From Peronospora farinosa (Eukaryota; Oomycota; Peronosporomycetes; Peronosporales; Peronosporaceae), in assembly GCA_947646735.1 (NCBI GenBank), contig CANTFK010000159.1, positions 124,001 through 188,000 on the forward strand: a stretch of DNA of 64,000 bases. The letters run 5' to 3'. The first letter of the stretch is position 1. The number at the start of each line of letters is the position of its first letter. Below are positions 23,837-32,856 of the stretch, piece by piece. The notes under the pieces are model-generated. The model worked only from the letters and a program-made list of their open reading frames with translations. It had not been told where the DNA came from and made no database searches. The position numbers and the translations under genes were made by a program.

Positions 23837-25315
23837 GTGTTTAATGACTTTAATTACCGTTCGCCTGGGTTTTTTAAACGTGATTTGGGTTTTTCACTTA
23901 TAAAGTGGGTTTTATCAAGGTCTCTCCTTTCTCTTACCAGCAAGACGCAAGCGAATGGAGTAGGAGAAAGAGGAAGTAATTGGTGCAAGAGATGATAGGC
24001 GTGAGGCTTCCAGCAGACGTCTACAGACGCAGAAATACAGCGCGTATCGCGACGACGTAGTGCGGAATCGACTGCTTCTATGTTTCCCTTTGGACTTTGG
24101 GCTTTTCCAGCTGCACAAAATGGGACCAAATCTTGCGAATGACCAATAAGAGGGATGTCGACCAAAATGACGAAATGCGTTCTTTTTTGGCACATAAGTA
24201 GCACAGATAGACACATTACGTACTTAAAAGAATTCAGAATGGGTAAGGACTCGATTTACTGGAGACGAGGCTGTTTCTTCATACCCTAACGTAAAGACGA
24301 CCGTATTCCGTTTATGTGTGAGTCTAGATGAGGTCTATGGATAATTTATGACAAGGTACTACCTAATCCAAGTGAAGTTCCTTTAGGACTGATTGTTGAA
24401 AACAGAGAAAAGCTTGAAGACAGTGTTGAATAGTTGGGACGCTGGCTGAATAGTTGGGACGCTGGCTGAATAGTTGGGACGCTGGCTGAATAGTTGGGAC
24501 GCTGGCTGCACTTATGATACTGTGGAGACTTGTGAGTGAATTTACGGTCGCAGTAACAGCAGAACTCGCTGTTTGCAACCGATTCTTTATCAGGCTCGGG
24601 GTTTGGAGGACAAATGGAACCAGCAGAAGGACGATTTATGGAAGTTGTTGATGTCAATTGATTCCTTTCGACGCGTGATGGAGACAGACCGGTAGTAGCT
24701 CAATTGCGTAAAGTGGTTCATTTATTTGCAGGCTTGGAATGTGGAGTCTGTAGTATAAAAGCTGGTACGATGAAGAGATATCGGCACGTTAACTATCATC
24801 AATCATCATTGGCAGCGAACGTTCTCAGGCGAAAACGTGTATGTAATATATATGTACGTAACTTCTAGTGCTTGAGAATGAAAGACATCTGAAGCATGAA
24901 TGCTTGTAAAAAGGCAACTTTGCATCAGTGGTCTCCATTTGCTTGTCACTTATAAGCATCCAGCTACTGGATCAGCGGGACCACTTACAGCCAGCTTTAG
25001 CTCTCGTAGACTCTTAAGCACATCAACACACACTGTCTTTTATCTAAATGCGACTTACAGTCAATCGGTTGTATATTGGTGCACCAACGATGTAGATGGA
25101 CCTTATGTAAAGTTCAAAACCACTGTGTTGCTGAGGACTAAGGAATGAAAATCCACTCTCCGTCTCGCATGCGACCGCAGCTCTACCTCTGATAACCCCC
25201 TTGTCATTAATAACACACGCCGACGCAACCGTAGATCTTGCTTCAAGCTCCATCTCGAGTGAAGACCTCATGCGTCTTAAAATCCTCACTTGAAACGATA
25301 TGTGCTATGCTCCCC
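23837..25315. other. intergenic region between RasGEF-type gene and DRG1
   Basis: It holds a 20-bp tandem array (24427-24506). A minus-strand frame across 24700-24350 contains FCCYCDRKFTHKSPQYHKC, a possible Cys/His zinc-binding stretch, but lacks an ATG and runs into the tandem repeat. No other coding signal was seen. The first few hundred bases next to 23836 presumably hold the promoter of the RasGEF-type gene. Confidence 0.45.
24427..24506 (+). repeat. 20-bp minisatellite, four perfect copies
   Basis: The unit TGAATAGTTGGGACGCTGGC is repeated four times without a mismatch, followed by TG. On the minus strand it translates in one frame as repeats including RPNYSASVPTIQ. Perfect identity suggests recent expansion and a length-variable locus. 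Confidence 0.97.
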
Positions 25316-26425
25316 TTACACCTTTTTGACGATCTGTACGATATCTTCGTCTTGTAGCAAGTGTTCCTTGCCCACCTTCTGCGGCTGGTGCTTACACGAC
25401 GCTCCCCAGACCCAGGCGTACTTGAAATCTTTCAGTAGCGACTTGTGAATGCGCTGACAAAAGCTCTCCACTGTGGGCGACTCCTCGTGTAGAATAACAG
25501 GTGCGTTATAGTCCGGCAGTCTGCCTCGTGGCTTGGTGTAGATGCGGATCATGTGACAGTAGTCCCAGATTGTCTCTAGCAGCTCGTCCAAGTTCCAGCC
25601 GTGGTGGGCCGAAATCACCACATTGTGCGGAATCTGGTCAATGATTGTGAGTTCCTCGATCGTAAGCTGGTCAATTTTATTCAACACATAGAGACACGGA
25701 ATGTACACGCGATTGCCTTCGATCTGATCGATAAACTCGTCCACTGTTACATCCGCACGCAGCGTCACATCGGCGTTGTGGATCTTGTACTCGTGCAAGA
25801 TCTGGTACACTGTGTCAGCGTCCAGCTCACTTTGTGGACAAGTAGTCTGAAAATGGACACCCCCTCTTTCTTTACGTCGAAAGACCATATTGGCTGGTTT
25901 CTTGTTGAGTCGGATGCCAAAACCCTCGAGTTCAAACTCAATGAGCTTCTTGTGAGTCGCTGGTTTCATGGCATCCAATACAATGAGAATCACGTTGCAA
26001 GTTCGTGCAGTACCAATGACCTGTCTTCCTCTTCCTTTACCATCCTTGGCACCTTCAATAATCCCAGGCAAATCCAAAATCTGGATACGTGCACCCCGAT
26101 AATTGAGCGTGCCAGGAATGGCCGTCAGTGTTGTAAATTCATAGGAAGCGGCCTCTGAAAACGTCCCCGTAAGTTTTGTTAATAGTGTAGATTTTCCCAC
26201 CGATGGAAACCCCACGAGTCCCACACGTGTATCGCCTACTTTATTCACATCAAACCCTTCACCTGTTCCACCACCACTAGATTTCGCACCAGCATCCGTT
26301 ACTTCACGTCGTAGCTTGGCAATCTTGGCCTTAAGTAGACACAAATGTTTCATTGTTGCTTTATTCTTCTGAGTACGTGCATATTCAGTCTCTAATTCAG
26401 CGATTTTTAACATGGCAGATGACAT
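25316..26425 (-). CDS. DRG1: developmentally regulated GTP-binding protein 1 (DRG1/Rbg1)
   Basis: A single-exon frame of 369 residues, the usual size of DRG1. An upstream in-frame ATG exists, but the methionine at 26425 matches the family start ([19 protein letters not shown]). G1 is GFPSVGKS at about 72-79, with G3 DLPGIIEGA and G4 NKID. A TGS domain closes the protein (about 290-366; [19 protein letters not shown]). DRG1 is a translation-associated OBG-family GTPase acting with the DFRP1/Tma46 partner on stalled ribosomes (family knowledge). It is divergently arranged with the small gene at 26578, 152 bp away. Confidence 0.96.
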   Translation of the reverse strand: MSSAMLKIAELETEYARTQKNKATMKHLCLLKAKIAKLRREVTDAGAKSSGGGTGEGFDVNKVGDTRVGLVGFPSVGKSTLLTKLTGTFSEAASYEFTTLTAIPGTLNYRGARIQILDLPGIIEGAKDGKGRGRQVIGTARTCNVILIVLDAMKPATHKKLIEFELEGFGIRLNKKPANMVFRRKERGGVHFQTTCPQSELDADTVYQILHEYKIHNADVTLRADVTVDEFIDQIEGNRVYIPCLYVLNKIDQLTIEELTIIDQIPHNVVISAHHGWNLDELLETIWDYCHMIRIYTKPRGRLPDYNAPVILHEESPTVESFCQRIHKSLLKDFKYAWVWGASCKHQPQKVGKEHLLQDEDIVQIVKKV

Positions 26426-26577
26426 GGCTACGTCGTTAGTTGAGTAATGGATGACAAAGCGAGGAGCGCCGAAGCCCAAAACAACTGGACACGATGACCC
26501 AAACTAATCGTTAGGGTTTTGACAGATGTCGACTAAAACGGAACCCAAAACAAAACTGACACTAAATAATCTGATCA

Positions 26578-26943
26578 ATGGGGTGCCGCTCTTCCAAGCC
26601 GATAGTCTCCGAGTCTGTGCAGTCTCGTCCTTCAACGCGTTTACAGTCGCCGAGAGACGGTCAGGCGCTGGGTCATAATGCTGTTGTGACTGATAGTCCC
26701 AAATATTCCGCTGCAGAGAAGCGAGCACGGGCAGCGGAAGCGGCTGAGACGCGTCAAGGAGATTGGCGTCAGGGCGGTCATGCAGACCCGGACATGTTGC
26801 GAAACATTGGACAACGTCGTAAAAAAGATGAGCTATTAGCTACAATCTATAACCGATACACAACATTAGGCAGAGAACCACCGATTGGACTGCCGTCTTG
26901 TGAGTTGGAGCAATTGCAACGCCATCTTGAAACGCTGCGCTAA
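26578..26943 (+). CDS. SVIP-like small p97/VCP-interacting membrane-anchored protein
   Basis: 121 residues beginning MGCRSSK: Gly2 and Cys3 fit N-myristoylation plus palmitoylation. At about residues 48-59, EKRARAAEAAETRQ matches the VCP-interacting motif R-x5-AA-x2-R exactly. This combination is the layout of SVIP, a small inhibitor/adaptor of p97 in ER-associated degradation. The tail (QRRKKDELLATIYNRY onwards) is longer than in animal SVIP and of unknown role. Single exon. It shares a 152-bp intergenic region with DRG1. Identification rests on short motifs, so moderate confidence. Confidence 0.62.
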   Translation: MGCRSSKPIVSESVQSRPSTRLQSPRDGQALGHNAVVTDSPKYSAAEKRARAAEAAETRQGDWRQGGHADPDMLRNIGQRRKKDELLATIYNRYTTLGREPPIGLPSCELEQLQRHLETLR

Positions 26944-27298
26944 AAGTAGACACTGAATTTGAAAAGAAGTTGTGTTGAATCGAATACAATGGAGCAAGTG
27001 CTCGTCATCTCAGTGCTTGGAAACATGGCTACATGCCGTTGTGTCTTGTGCTTTAAGTCTATGACATTTCATGACATTATCTGCAAAGGGCAGGAATATC
27101 CAAAGTGCACGATCTATGGCTGTTGTTGCAAGAGCGTAATGCATGATCGAGATTCCCGTGCTGCTTCCAAGTGTCTTCTCTCTCAAAGTTCTTTGTTGTT
27201 TAATTTTAGCTCTCGCGCCTCCCGGCAGCACGGTGCTTCAATTTCTTTATATCTGTCCTCTGATGTCAGTCAGTACCTGTGGGCAGTACTTTCGCTCG
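26944..27298. other. convergent 3' region between SVIP-like and AMPK gamma genes
   Basis: The region lies between two stop codons of converging genes. A plus-strand frame (26959-27318) is Cys/Ser-rich without domain similarity and overlaps the last AMPK gamma exon, so it is treated as chance. Confidence 0.5.
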
Positions 27299-28770
27299 CT
27301 ACTCGAGAAAATAATTAAACAAATCACTGAGAGATACGAGCCCCACGCAACGTGAATACTCGTCCACGCACACAAATCGGTGCGCCTTGCATGCCGCGAA
27401 TCGCTCGAATATCATGTGAAGTGTGTCAGTCTTGTAACACAGATGCAGACCTTCGCCGACATTGCCCTAAGTTCCATAGTTCACGGTCAGCAAGAGTTGG
27501 TCCATATGCATGCACAATTTCAGCCAGACAGCTTGCCAACACCCACCTCCGCAGCTTGAATCCTAAGAATTTCTCCCACAGGCATGTCTAATTGGGTAAG
27601 TGACCGGTCCTTCACTAACTCGGTGACGTTCGATACACAATAAATATTCACAACAACGCCTAATTCGCAACAACATGTAGACAAAAAATGTTGAGCATCA
27701 TCACAAGGATGGATTTCCAGTCACCAACTTACCAGTGGGGTCAACTATCGGCACAGCGGAGACCCTCCTCTCAATTAGGGTGTGCAGCACGCGAACAAGC
27801 GGCATGTCTTCGGGAACTGTCACGAAACCACAGTAGACGCCTATGCCTAAATCAAAGATGGGCTGGTCGAACAGCCGACGCTGCTCGCGGAAAGTGGCCA
27901 CCAGGTATTCCAAAATCCCGCTGTGCGTGATGACAGACAAGACCGAGTTCTGGGTTGGGTCTACTACGGGAAGTCTATGAAGTCTATTGTCACGAAGAAT
28001 TTTGCATACATCGTATAGGTTGTGCTCTGGTGTGACAGACACCATTTCTTCTCTTGTAGGTGCCATCGACAACGATCGAGGAATCGCTGTAGCCATCAAA
28101 TCCGATATTAGTCTTCGACATTTCCAAACCCACTAGTTTTTTTGAACGTACCTCTCCAGGAGGCAATACTATGTTCTGCTAATTCCTTCATGGGCGATCC
28201 ACGGATGTAAAAGTGCCGTAAAATGTTAACAAAATCGGTTGCGGTGAACATGCCCACAAATTTGCCCTGCTCAGCGTCCCAAATTGGCACCGACTTGATA
28301 TCTATTAGGAGCAGTAGCAACAAAAGTGAGTCAGTAATTACACCTTGGAGGTATAAAATATTTGCTGATCTTCTCGTCTTACCATGCTCTACCAGTGCAA
28401 AAAAGGCAAGATTAATGGGAATCTTGACATCAAACACCACAACTTTTCCACTATTTTTTATCACATCGTAGCACTGTGTTTCACTCATAAAGGCTGCGAT
28501 GACCCTCTTGCCTTCCTTTACAATATCTAATACTGATGCCTGTGCCAGATTGAGCGCAGATGACGAGATAGAGCGATAGGAATCGATCATGGACTGGTTT
28601 TCGTCCCCTTGTAGCTGTAGTGGGACTACTATATGAGTACGAGGTATCAGGCCATTCGAATCAGTCATCGAATGGACTGTAGGAGAGTCAGTAAAGCCCG
28701 AGGTTGAGCTGTGTGGGGCCGGCGGCGGCGTGTCATCTCGCGAGGAGGCGTAGTATCCGTCATGGGACAT
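27299..28770 (-). CDS. AMP-activated protein kinase gamma subunit (SNF4-like, four CBS domains)
   Basis: Exons on the minus strand: 28770-28383, 28301-28152, 28086-27733, 27659-27547 and 27466-27299. Introns are 65-81 bp, all GT-AG, and phases close to give 390 residues. The N-terminus is disordered (TPPPAPHSSTSG). Four CBS motifs follow: FMSETQCYDVIKNSGKVVVF with SVPIWDAEQGKFVGMFTATD; VSVTPEHNLYDVCKIL with HRLPVVDP; PLVRVLHTLIERRVSAVPIVD; and HMIFERFAACKAHRF with CVGLVSLSDLF. CBS pairs bind AMP/ADP/ATP and regulate the kinase complex. The ATG at 28770 is the first in frame; the frame stays open further upstream without an ATG. Confidence 0.93.
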
Positions 28771-29876
28771 CCCTCCGTCGCCTCGTTTTCTCTTGCGGTC
28801 CGTGAGCGTGGTGGCGACTGCAAGAACAGGTCCGGACGTGGTAGAAACAGCAAGACCTGGAGAAGGAAGAGGAAAGTATCCGTAGAAAGCGCAGCTGAGT
28901 GATTTACAGGACGCGAGAGATACCAAAAGATGCACCGAGATTTCGCACAGATAGTGAGATGAAGGAGGAGGGTGATACTGGGCTAGAAAGTGCGCGTGGG
29001 TCGTTTCCTAGAGACAACGAGGGTACGAAGACTGAGGGGGTCTTCTTTCGCTTAAAGGTGAATGGAGTTTGTTTTACCTTTTCCATACTAAAAACAAATG
29101 TACTGGGTTTTAGCCAATGAAAAAGGATTAAGAATTAGATCAACCGATGTGACGAGCCGTCGTAGGTGATGTGATGTACATAATCGCTCAGTATACAAGT
29201 CCGTAGACACACTGACCATGTTACAGTAAGACCTGGTCAATGTGTCTCCTTTAAATTATTGTATGCGCTTATCTTTTTCGTTTTGAACTGCACATTTCTA
29301 TGGACATCCTCAAGTCTTCACATTCCTACTCAAGTACTGGTTCCTGTAACTTGGTTCCGTCATTTAAAGCTAAATGTTCTGGCTAACGTCAAAATTTGGG
29401 CCTTCGAGTCGAACCTCCTACGTCCGACATACGATGAGTTTTGCGTGGCAGCACTCAAATTCCCTGATAAATTCATTTATTTTGAGCTCTGAAAAGTGTC
29501 CCACATCTACTTCCTATGGTTTTCTATCTCCCATTATTTTCGTCACTATCTCTTCGATTGTTATCGATTCAAGATCCTCGACCGTCATTTGCAGTAAGTA
29601 AGAAAATAGTTATAATAAAGGATGAGATAATAGTGACAACAACGGCTTCAATGTCACGCATAGCGGTACTAGAATGTCGCAAACTGCCACTATTGCGACA
29701 ATCAGCCAATCATCTCTCTCTACTGCTGAAATTTAGCCACTCCCCTTACACAATCTCGAATTTTCTCGTATATTCTTATATTAACGCATTTTAATCTTAA
29801 TCCACTTCCCATTTGATTCAGTATTGAAAAAGCAAAGTTTAAAGCAAAACGACATCAGAGGAAGAAGATTGATCTC
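28771..29876. promoter_or_regulatory. divergent intergenic region of AMPK gamma and DnaJ genes
   Basis: 1.1 kb between two divergent start codons. A CCAAT word is at 29706-29710, and GAATTTTC (29758-29765) has the GAAnnTTC form of one heat-shock element half pair, plausible but weak for a DnaJ gene. No coding frame with recognisable domains was found. Confidence 0.35.
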
Positions 29877-30959
29877 ATGGGGAAAGACTATTACTCAATC
29901 CTGAATGTAAACAAAGGTGCAACGGACGATGAACTGCGTAAAGCTTACCGTAAACTGGCGCTTAAATGGCATCCGGACAAAAACCCAAACGATCCAGACG
30001 GTGCACAGAAGAAATTTCAAGAAATTGGGGAGGCTTATGAAGTATTGAGTGACAAGAAAAAGCGTGAAATCTATGACATGTATGGTGAAGAAGGGCTGAA
30101 GGGTCAACCAGCAGGTCCGGAGGAAGGGGTGCCAGGAGGGGGTATGGGTGGAATGCCAGGAGGAATGGGAGGAATGCCTGGAGGTTTTACATTTACAACA
30201 TCAAGCGGCGGTTTTCCATCTGGAGGCTTTTCATTTCATTCAACAGACCCGTCTAAAATCTTTGAGCAATTCTTTGGCACTTCGAATCCCCATGAAGCTG
30301 AAAGGAATGACCCAATGGCTTCGATGTTTGGAGATATGGGTTTTGGTGGCATGCGTGGTATGAGAAGTGGTGGCTTTGGAGATCGTGGGGATCCTTTTGG
30401 TCAGCAAAGACAGCCACGAGCCGAGAAACTGAAGAGTGAACTGGAAGTACCTCTGGAACAGCTGTATACTGGCTGCATGAAGAAGCTTAAGATTACACGG
30501 AAGGTACATGATCCAAGCTCAAACCAACTGCGAGAAGAGCAGAAGATCTTGGAGATTAATGTCAAACCTGGTTGGAAAGACGGCACAAAGGTGACGTTTG
30601 AAGGGCAGGGTGACGCTTTACCTGGACGCCCGGCTCAAGATATTGTGTTTGTGATTAAGCAAAAGCCACATAACAAATTCCAACGTGATGGTGACAATTT
30701 GATGTACCGGGCCAAGTTGTCATTGCGAGATGCACTGCTAGGCAACGGCACGTTGACCGTCAAGACACTGGATGGACGCGACGTGCCTGTTCCACTTGGA
30801 GGTGTCGTTGCACCCGGCACAACGATGGTGATTGCGGGCGAGGGTATGCCTCTGCAGAAGATCCCCACGCAGCGGGGCAATTTGGTTGTTGAGTTCGACG
30901 TGCAGTTTCCCACGAGCCTTACAGAAGCACAGAAGAATTTGGTACGCCAGGCATTTTAA
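29877..30959 (+). CDS. class B (DNAJB-type) Hsp40 co-chaperone
   Basis: 360 residues in a single exon. The J domain occupies about 1-70 with HPD at 32-34 and typical [16 protein letters not shown] helices. A Gly/Phe/Met-rich linker covers about 76-180 ([24 protein letters not shown]). Two C-terminal beta domains follow ([52 protein letters not shown]). There is no Cys-rich zinc region, so it is class B, like DNAJB1/Sis1, which delivers substrates to cytosolic Hsp70. The start is the only ATG at the conserved MGKDYY. It converges on the CCDC6-like gene. Confidence 0.97.
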   Translation: MGKDYYSILNVNKGATDDELRKAYRKLALKWHPDKNPNDPDGAQKKFQEIGEAYEVLSDKKKREIYDMYGEEGLKGQPAGPEEGVPGGGMGGMPGGMGGMPGGFTFTTSSGGFPSGGFSFHSTDPSKIFEQFFGTSNPHEAERNDPMASMFGDMGFGGMRGMRSGGFGDRGDPFGQQRQPRAEKLKSELEVPLEQLYTGCMKKLKITRKVHDPSSNQLREEQKILEINVKPGWKDGTKVTFEGQGDALPGRPAQDIVFVIKQKPHNKFQRDGDNLMYRAKLSLRDALLGNGTLTVKTLDGRDVPVPLGGVVAPGTTMVIAGEGMPLQKIPTQRGNLVVEFDVQFPTSLTEAQKNLVRQAF

Positions 30960-31355
30960 TCTTACTAGTGTTTGTCAACTAGCGCTATATGGAAGATGTG
31001 AGTTATTTGCAAGAATTGAAACTAAACTAGGTATGGAAAACTTTGACTCAATATCCGTTCTTATGTATTGGTGTTACGATTCTTACTACTTTTGCCCACT
31101 CGCTTACTGTCTTCGCTTCAAATGTTGAATCTTATCTCGAGTAAGCATAGAGTAGCCGACTTACCTGGATTAATGTGCTAGCAACGCATACGCAACAAGA
31201 AGCAAATTGAAAAAGTAAACAACGCCAGCATTCATGTGCACTCATTCATTCAAGACAGAAGGATCGTAACCGATCAGATCAAAACTTGCCATCCATCAAT
31301 CCATCCGTCGTTAATCCATCAATCCATCCGTCGTTAATCCATCCCCATCCTTCTC
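30960..31355. other. convergent 3' region between DnaJ and CCDC6-like genes
   Basis: Nothing coding is supported. It contains a small tandem repeat at 31291-31336. Confidence 0.5.
31291..31336 (+). repeat. 23-bp tandem duplication
   Basis: Two identical 23-bp copies beginning ATCCATCAATCCATCCGTCG, followed by a partial third, just downstream of the CCDC6-like stop codon on the minus strand. Confidence 0.9.
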
Positions 31356-32270
31356 TCACATGGTGTCGCGACGAATGTGCTGGTAGACCAGTCCTTCGGG
31401 CGTGAGCTGCGGCTTGTAGCCGGAGGAAGCAGCCCAGGCGTTGATATTGATGTCGTCCTTGGTGGTCTTAACGACATCCGCCGCCTTCTTCGCTTGTTGC
31501 TCTTTGACCCCGGCCAGAATCTTGCTCACCCCGTCTGCAAATGCATTAACATTATCTCCACACTCCAGTCGAAGCACATCAATCTTGAGCTGCATCTGAT
31601 CCAATAGCATTACATTCTGCTTGGCTAATTTTCTCTCCATCCTGCGACGTTCACTGTTCAGTCCCGAGAGTTGTTTCTGAAGTCGATTGACAAGAAACTC
31701 TTGCTCTTGTTCCAATTCGTTCTCAAGATGAACCTTTTCGTTCAAAATCCTCGCTACTTGTGACTCCAATGCTTTCCTCACCCCATTGTCTTCACTCTGC
31801 AACTCTTGCAACAGTCGTTCCTTGTCAGCACGAGCAGCTTCAAGCTGCTTTGAAAGACGGTTGACAATATATTCCTGTTCATTCTCAAGTTTATTCTCGA
31901 GATCAATCTTCTCCTTTTGTAATTGATTCAATTTTTTCTGTAATTTATTCGTCAAAAGTTCTTCTTCTCTCTCCACCTCGAGAGCCAATTTCTCTTTCTC
32001 GCTCTTGACGTCATAAAGACGTTTAATAAGACGATTCGTCATTCGTTCTTCTTCAAATTCTGTCGATTCTCCCAATGCTACAAGAGATGCACGAAGTGTC
32101 TTTACTTCCAATTCTAATGCAGCTGTACGTTGACGTTCCAAAACTAACGCATCGTCTTCCACGGGGTTGCAGCCATGAGATTGCATTGGGAATGAATGTA
32201 ATGGGCTCGAAGGTTTTTGAGAAATGGACAAAGAGGTACGACAGTGTGACAGAAAAGTGGACGACGGCAT
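31356..32270 (-). CDS. CCDC6-like coiled-coil protein
   Basis: 304 residues in one exon, nearly all coiled coil from about residue 40 to 250. The repeated pattern EEERMTNRLIKRL, EEELLTNKLQKKLNQLQKEK, EQEYIVNRLSKQL and EQEFLVNRLQKQL is the hallmark of CCDC6-family proteins (in animals PTC1/H4, a proapoptotic phosphoprotein). The C-terminus is short and ends GYKPQLTPEGLVYQHIRRD. The start at 32270 is the outermost ATG; a methionine at 32186 is an alternative because the first 28 residues are low complexity. It is divergent from the golgin gene at 32857. Confidence 0.8.
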   Translation of the reverse strand: MPSSTFLSHCRTSLSISQKPSSPLHSFPMQSHGCNPVEDDALVLERQRTAALELEVKTLRASLVALGESTEFEEERMTNRLIKRLYDVKSEKEKLALEVEREEELLTNKLQKKLNQLQKEKIDLENKLENEQEYIVNRLSKQLEAARADKERLLQELQSEDNGVRKALESQVARILNEKVHLENELEQEQEFLVNRLQKQLSGLNSERRRMERKLAKQNVMLLDQMQLKIDVLRLECGDNVNAFADGVSKILAGVKEQQAKKAADVVKTTKDDININAWAASSGYKPQLTPEGLVYQHIRRDTM

Positions 32271-32856
32271 GAAAGGAAGAAAGATTTACGTAATTTGTAG
32301 TGATTTAATGTATTTGAAGGATCAGATGAAGCGTTCAATTAACTGCATACAAATCTGATTCTTTAGTATCAGTTGAGGCTGCTTCGCTGCGTTTGTTCTC
32401 TGCGCTTCTGGGTTGCATACTTTTCAATCAAGTCGGAAGGATGTATAATCAGAAAATGATATCATCCATCTTGCTTCTAGAAATGCCGATATCGTAATTG
32501 TTCTGGACTTACGATCAATATTTTGTTACAATTTATTGTGGATATTTCATCTGAAGCACTACATATATCAGCTTAGTATCGAAATGGCGTGATAGTGAAG
32601 GCAATTTAAGTATATAAAAATAAAGCTGCATGTTTTGCAAGGCATTAATCAGGGTGGCACACTTATTTAGCATGTTTGCTTTGGATGACACACTTATATA
32701 GCATTTTTGGACTGACAAATTTCTAGAAGTTTTTGTTTCAAGTTTTGCCACATGTCAGCAAATGACCTTTTCCGACTTGGGGTTCGGGCTAATCGACTCT
32801 ATTATAAAGATCTCTATCGCTTATTGATTTCAAATACGACACAATCTCCTTATTCG
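32271..32856. other. divergent intergenic region, CCDC6-like and TMF-like genes
   Basis: About 590 bp between two start codons. A palindromic TTCTAGAA at 32721-32728 resembles a heat-shock element core. The frame of the golgin gene is open back to an ATG at 32752, so part of this stretch could be coding. Confidence 0.35.

Noticed and set aside
23854..24216. 120-codon minus-strand frame upstream of the RasGEF-type gene
   Set aside because: No similarity or domain; it lies where the 5' leader and promoter should be.
26959..27318. 119-codon plus-strand frame after the SVIP-like gene
   Set aside because: No domain, odd composition, and it overlaps the last AMPK gamma exon on the opposite strand.
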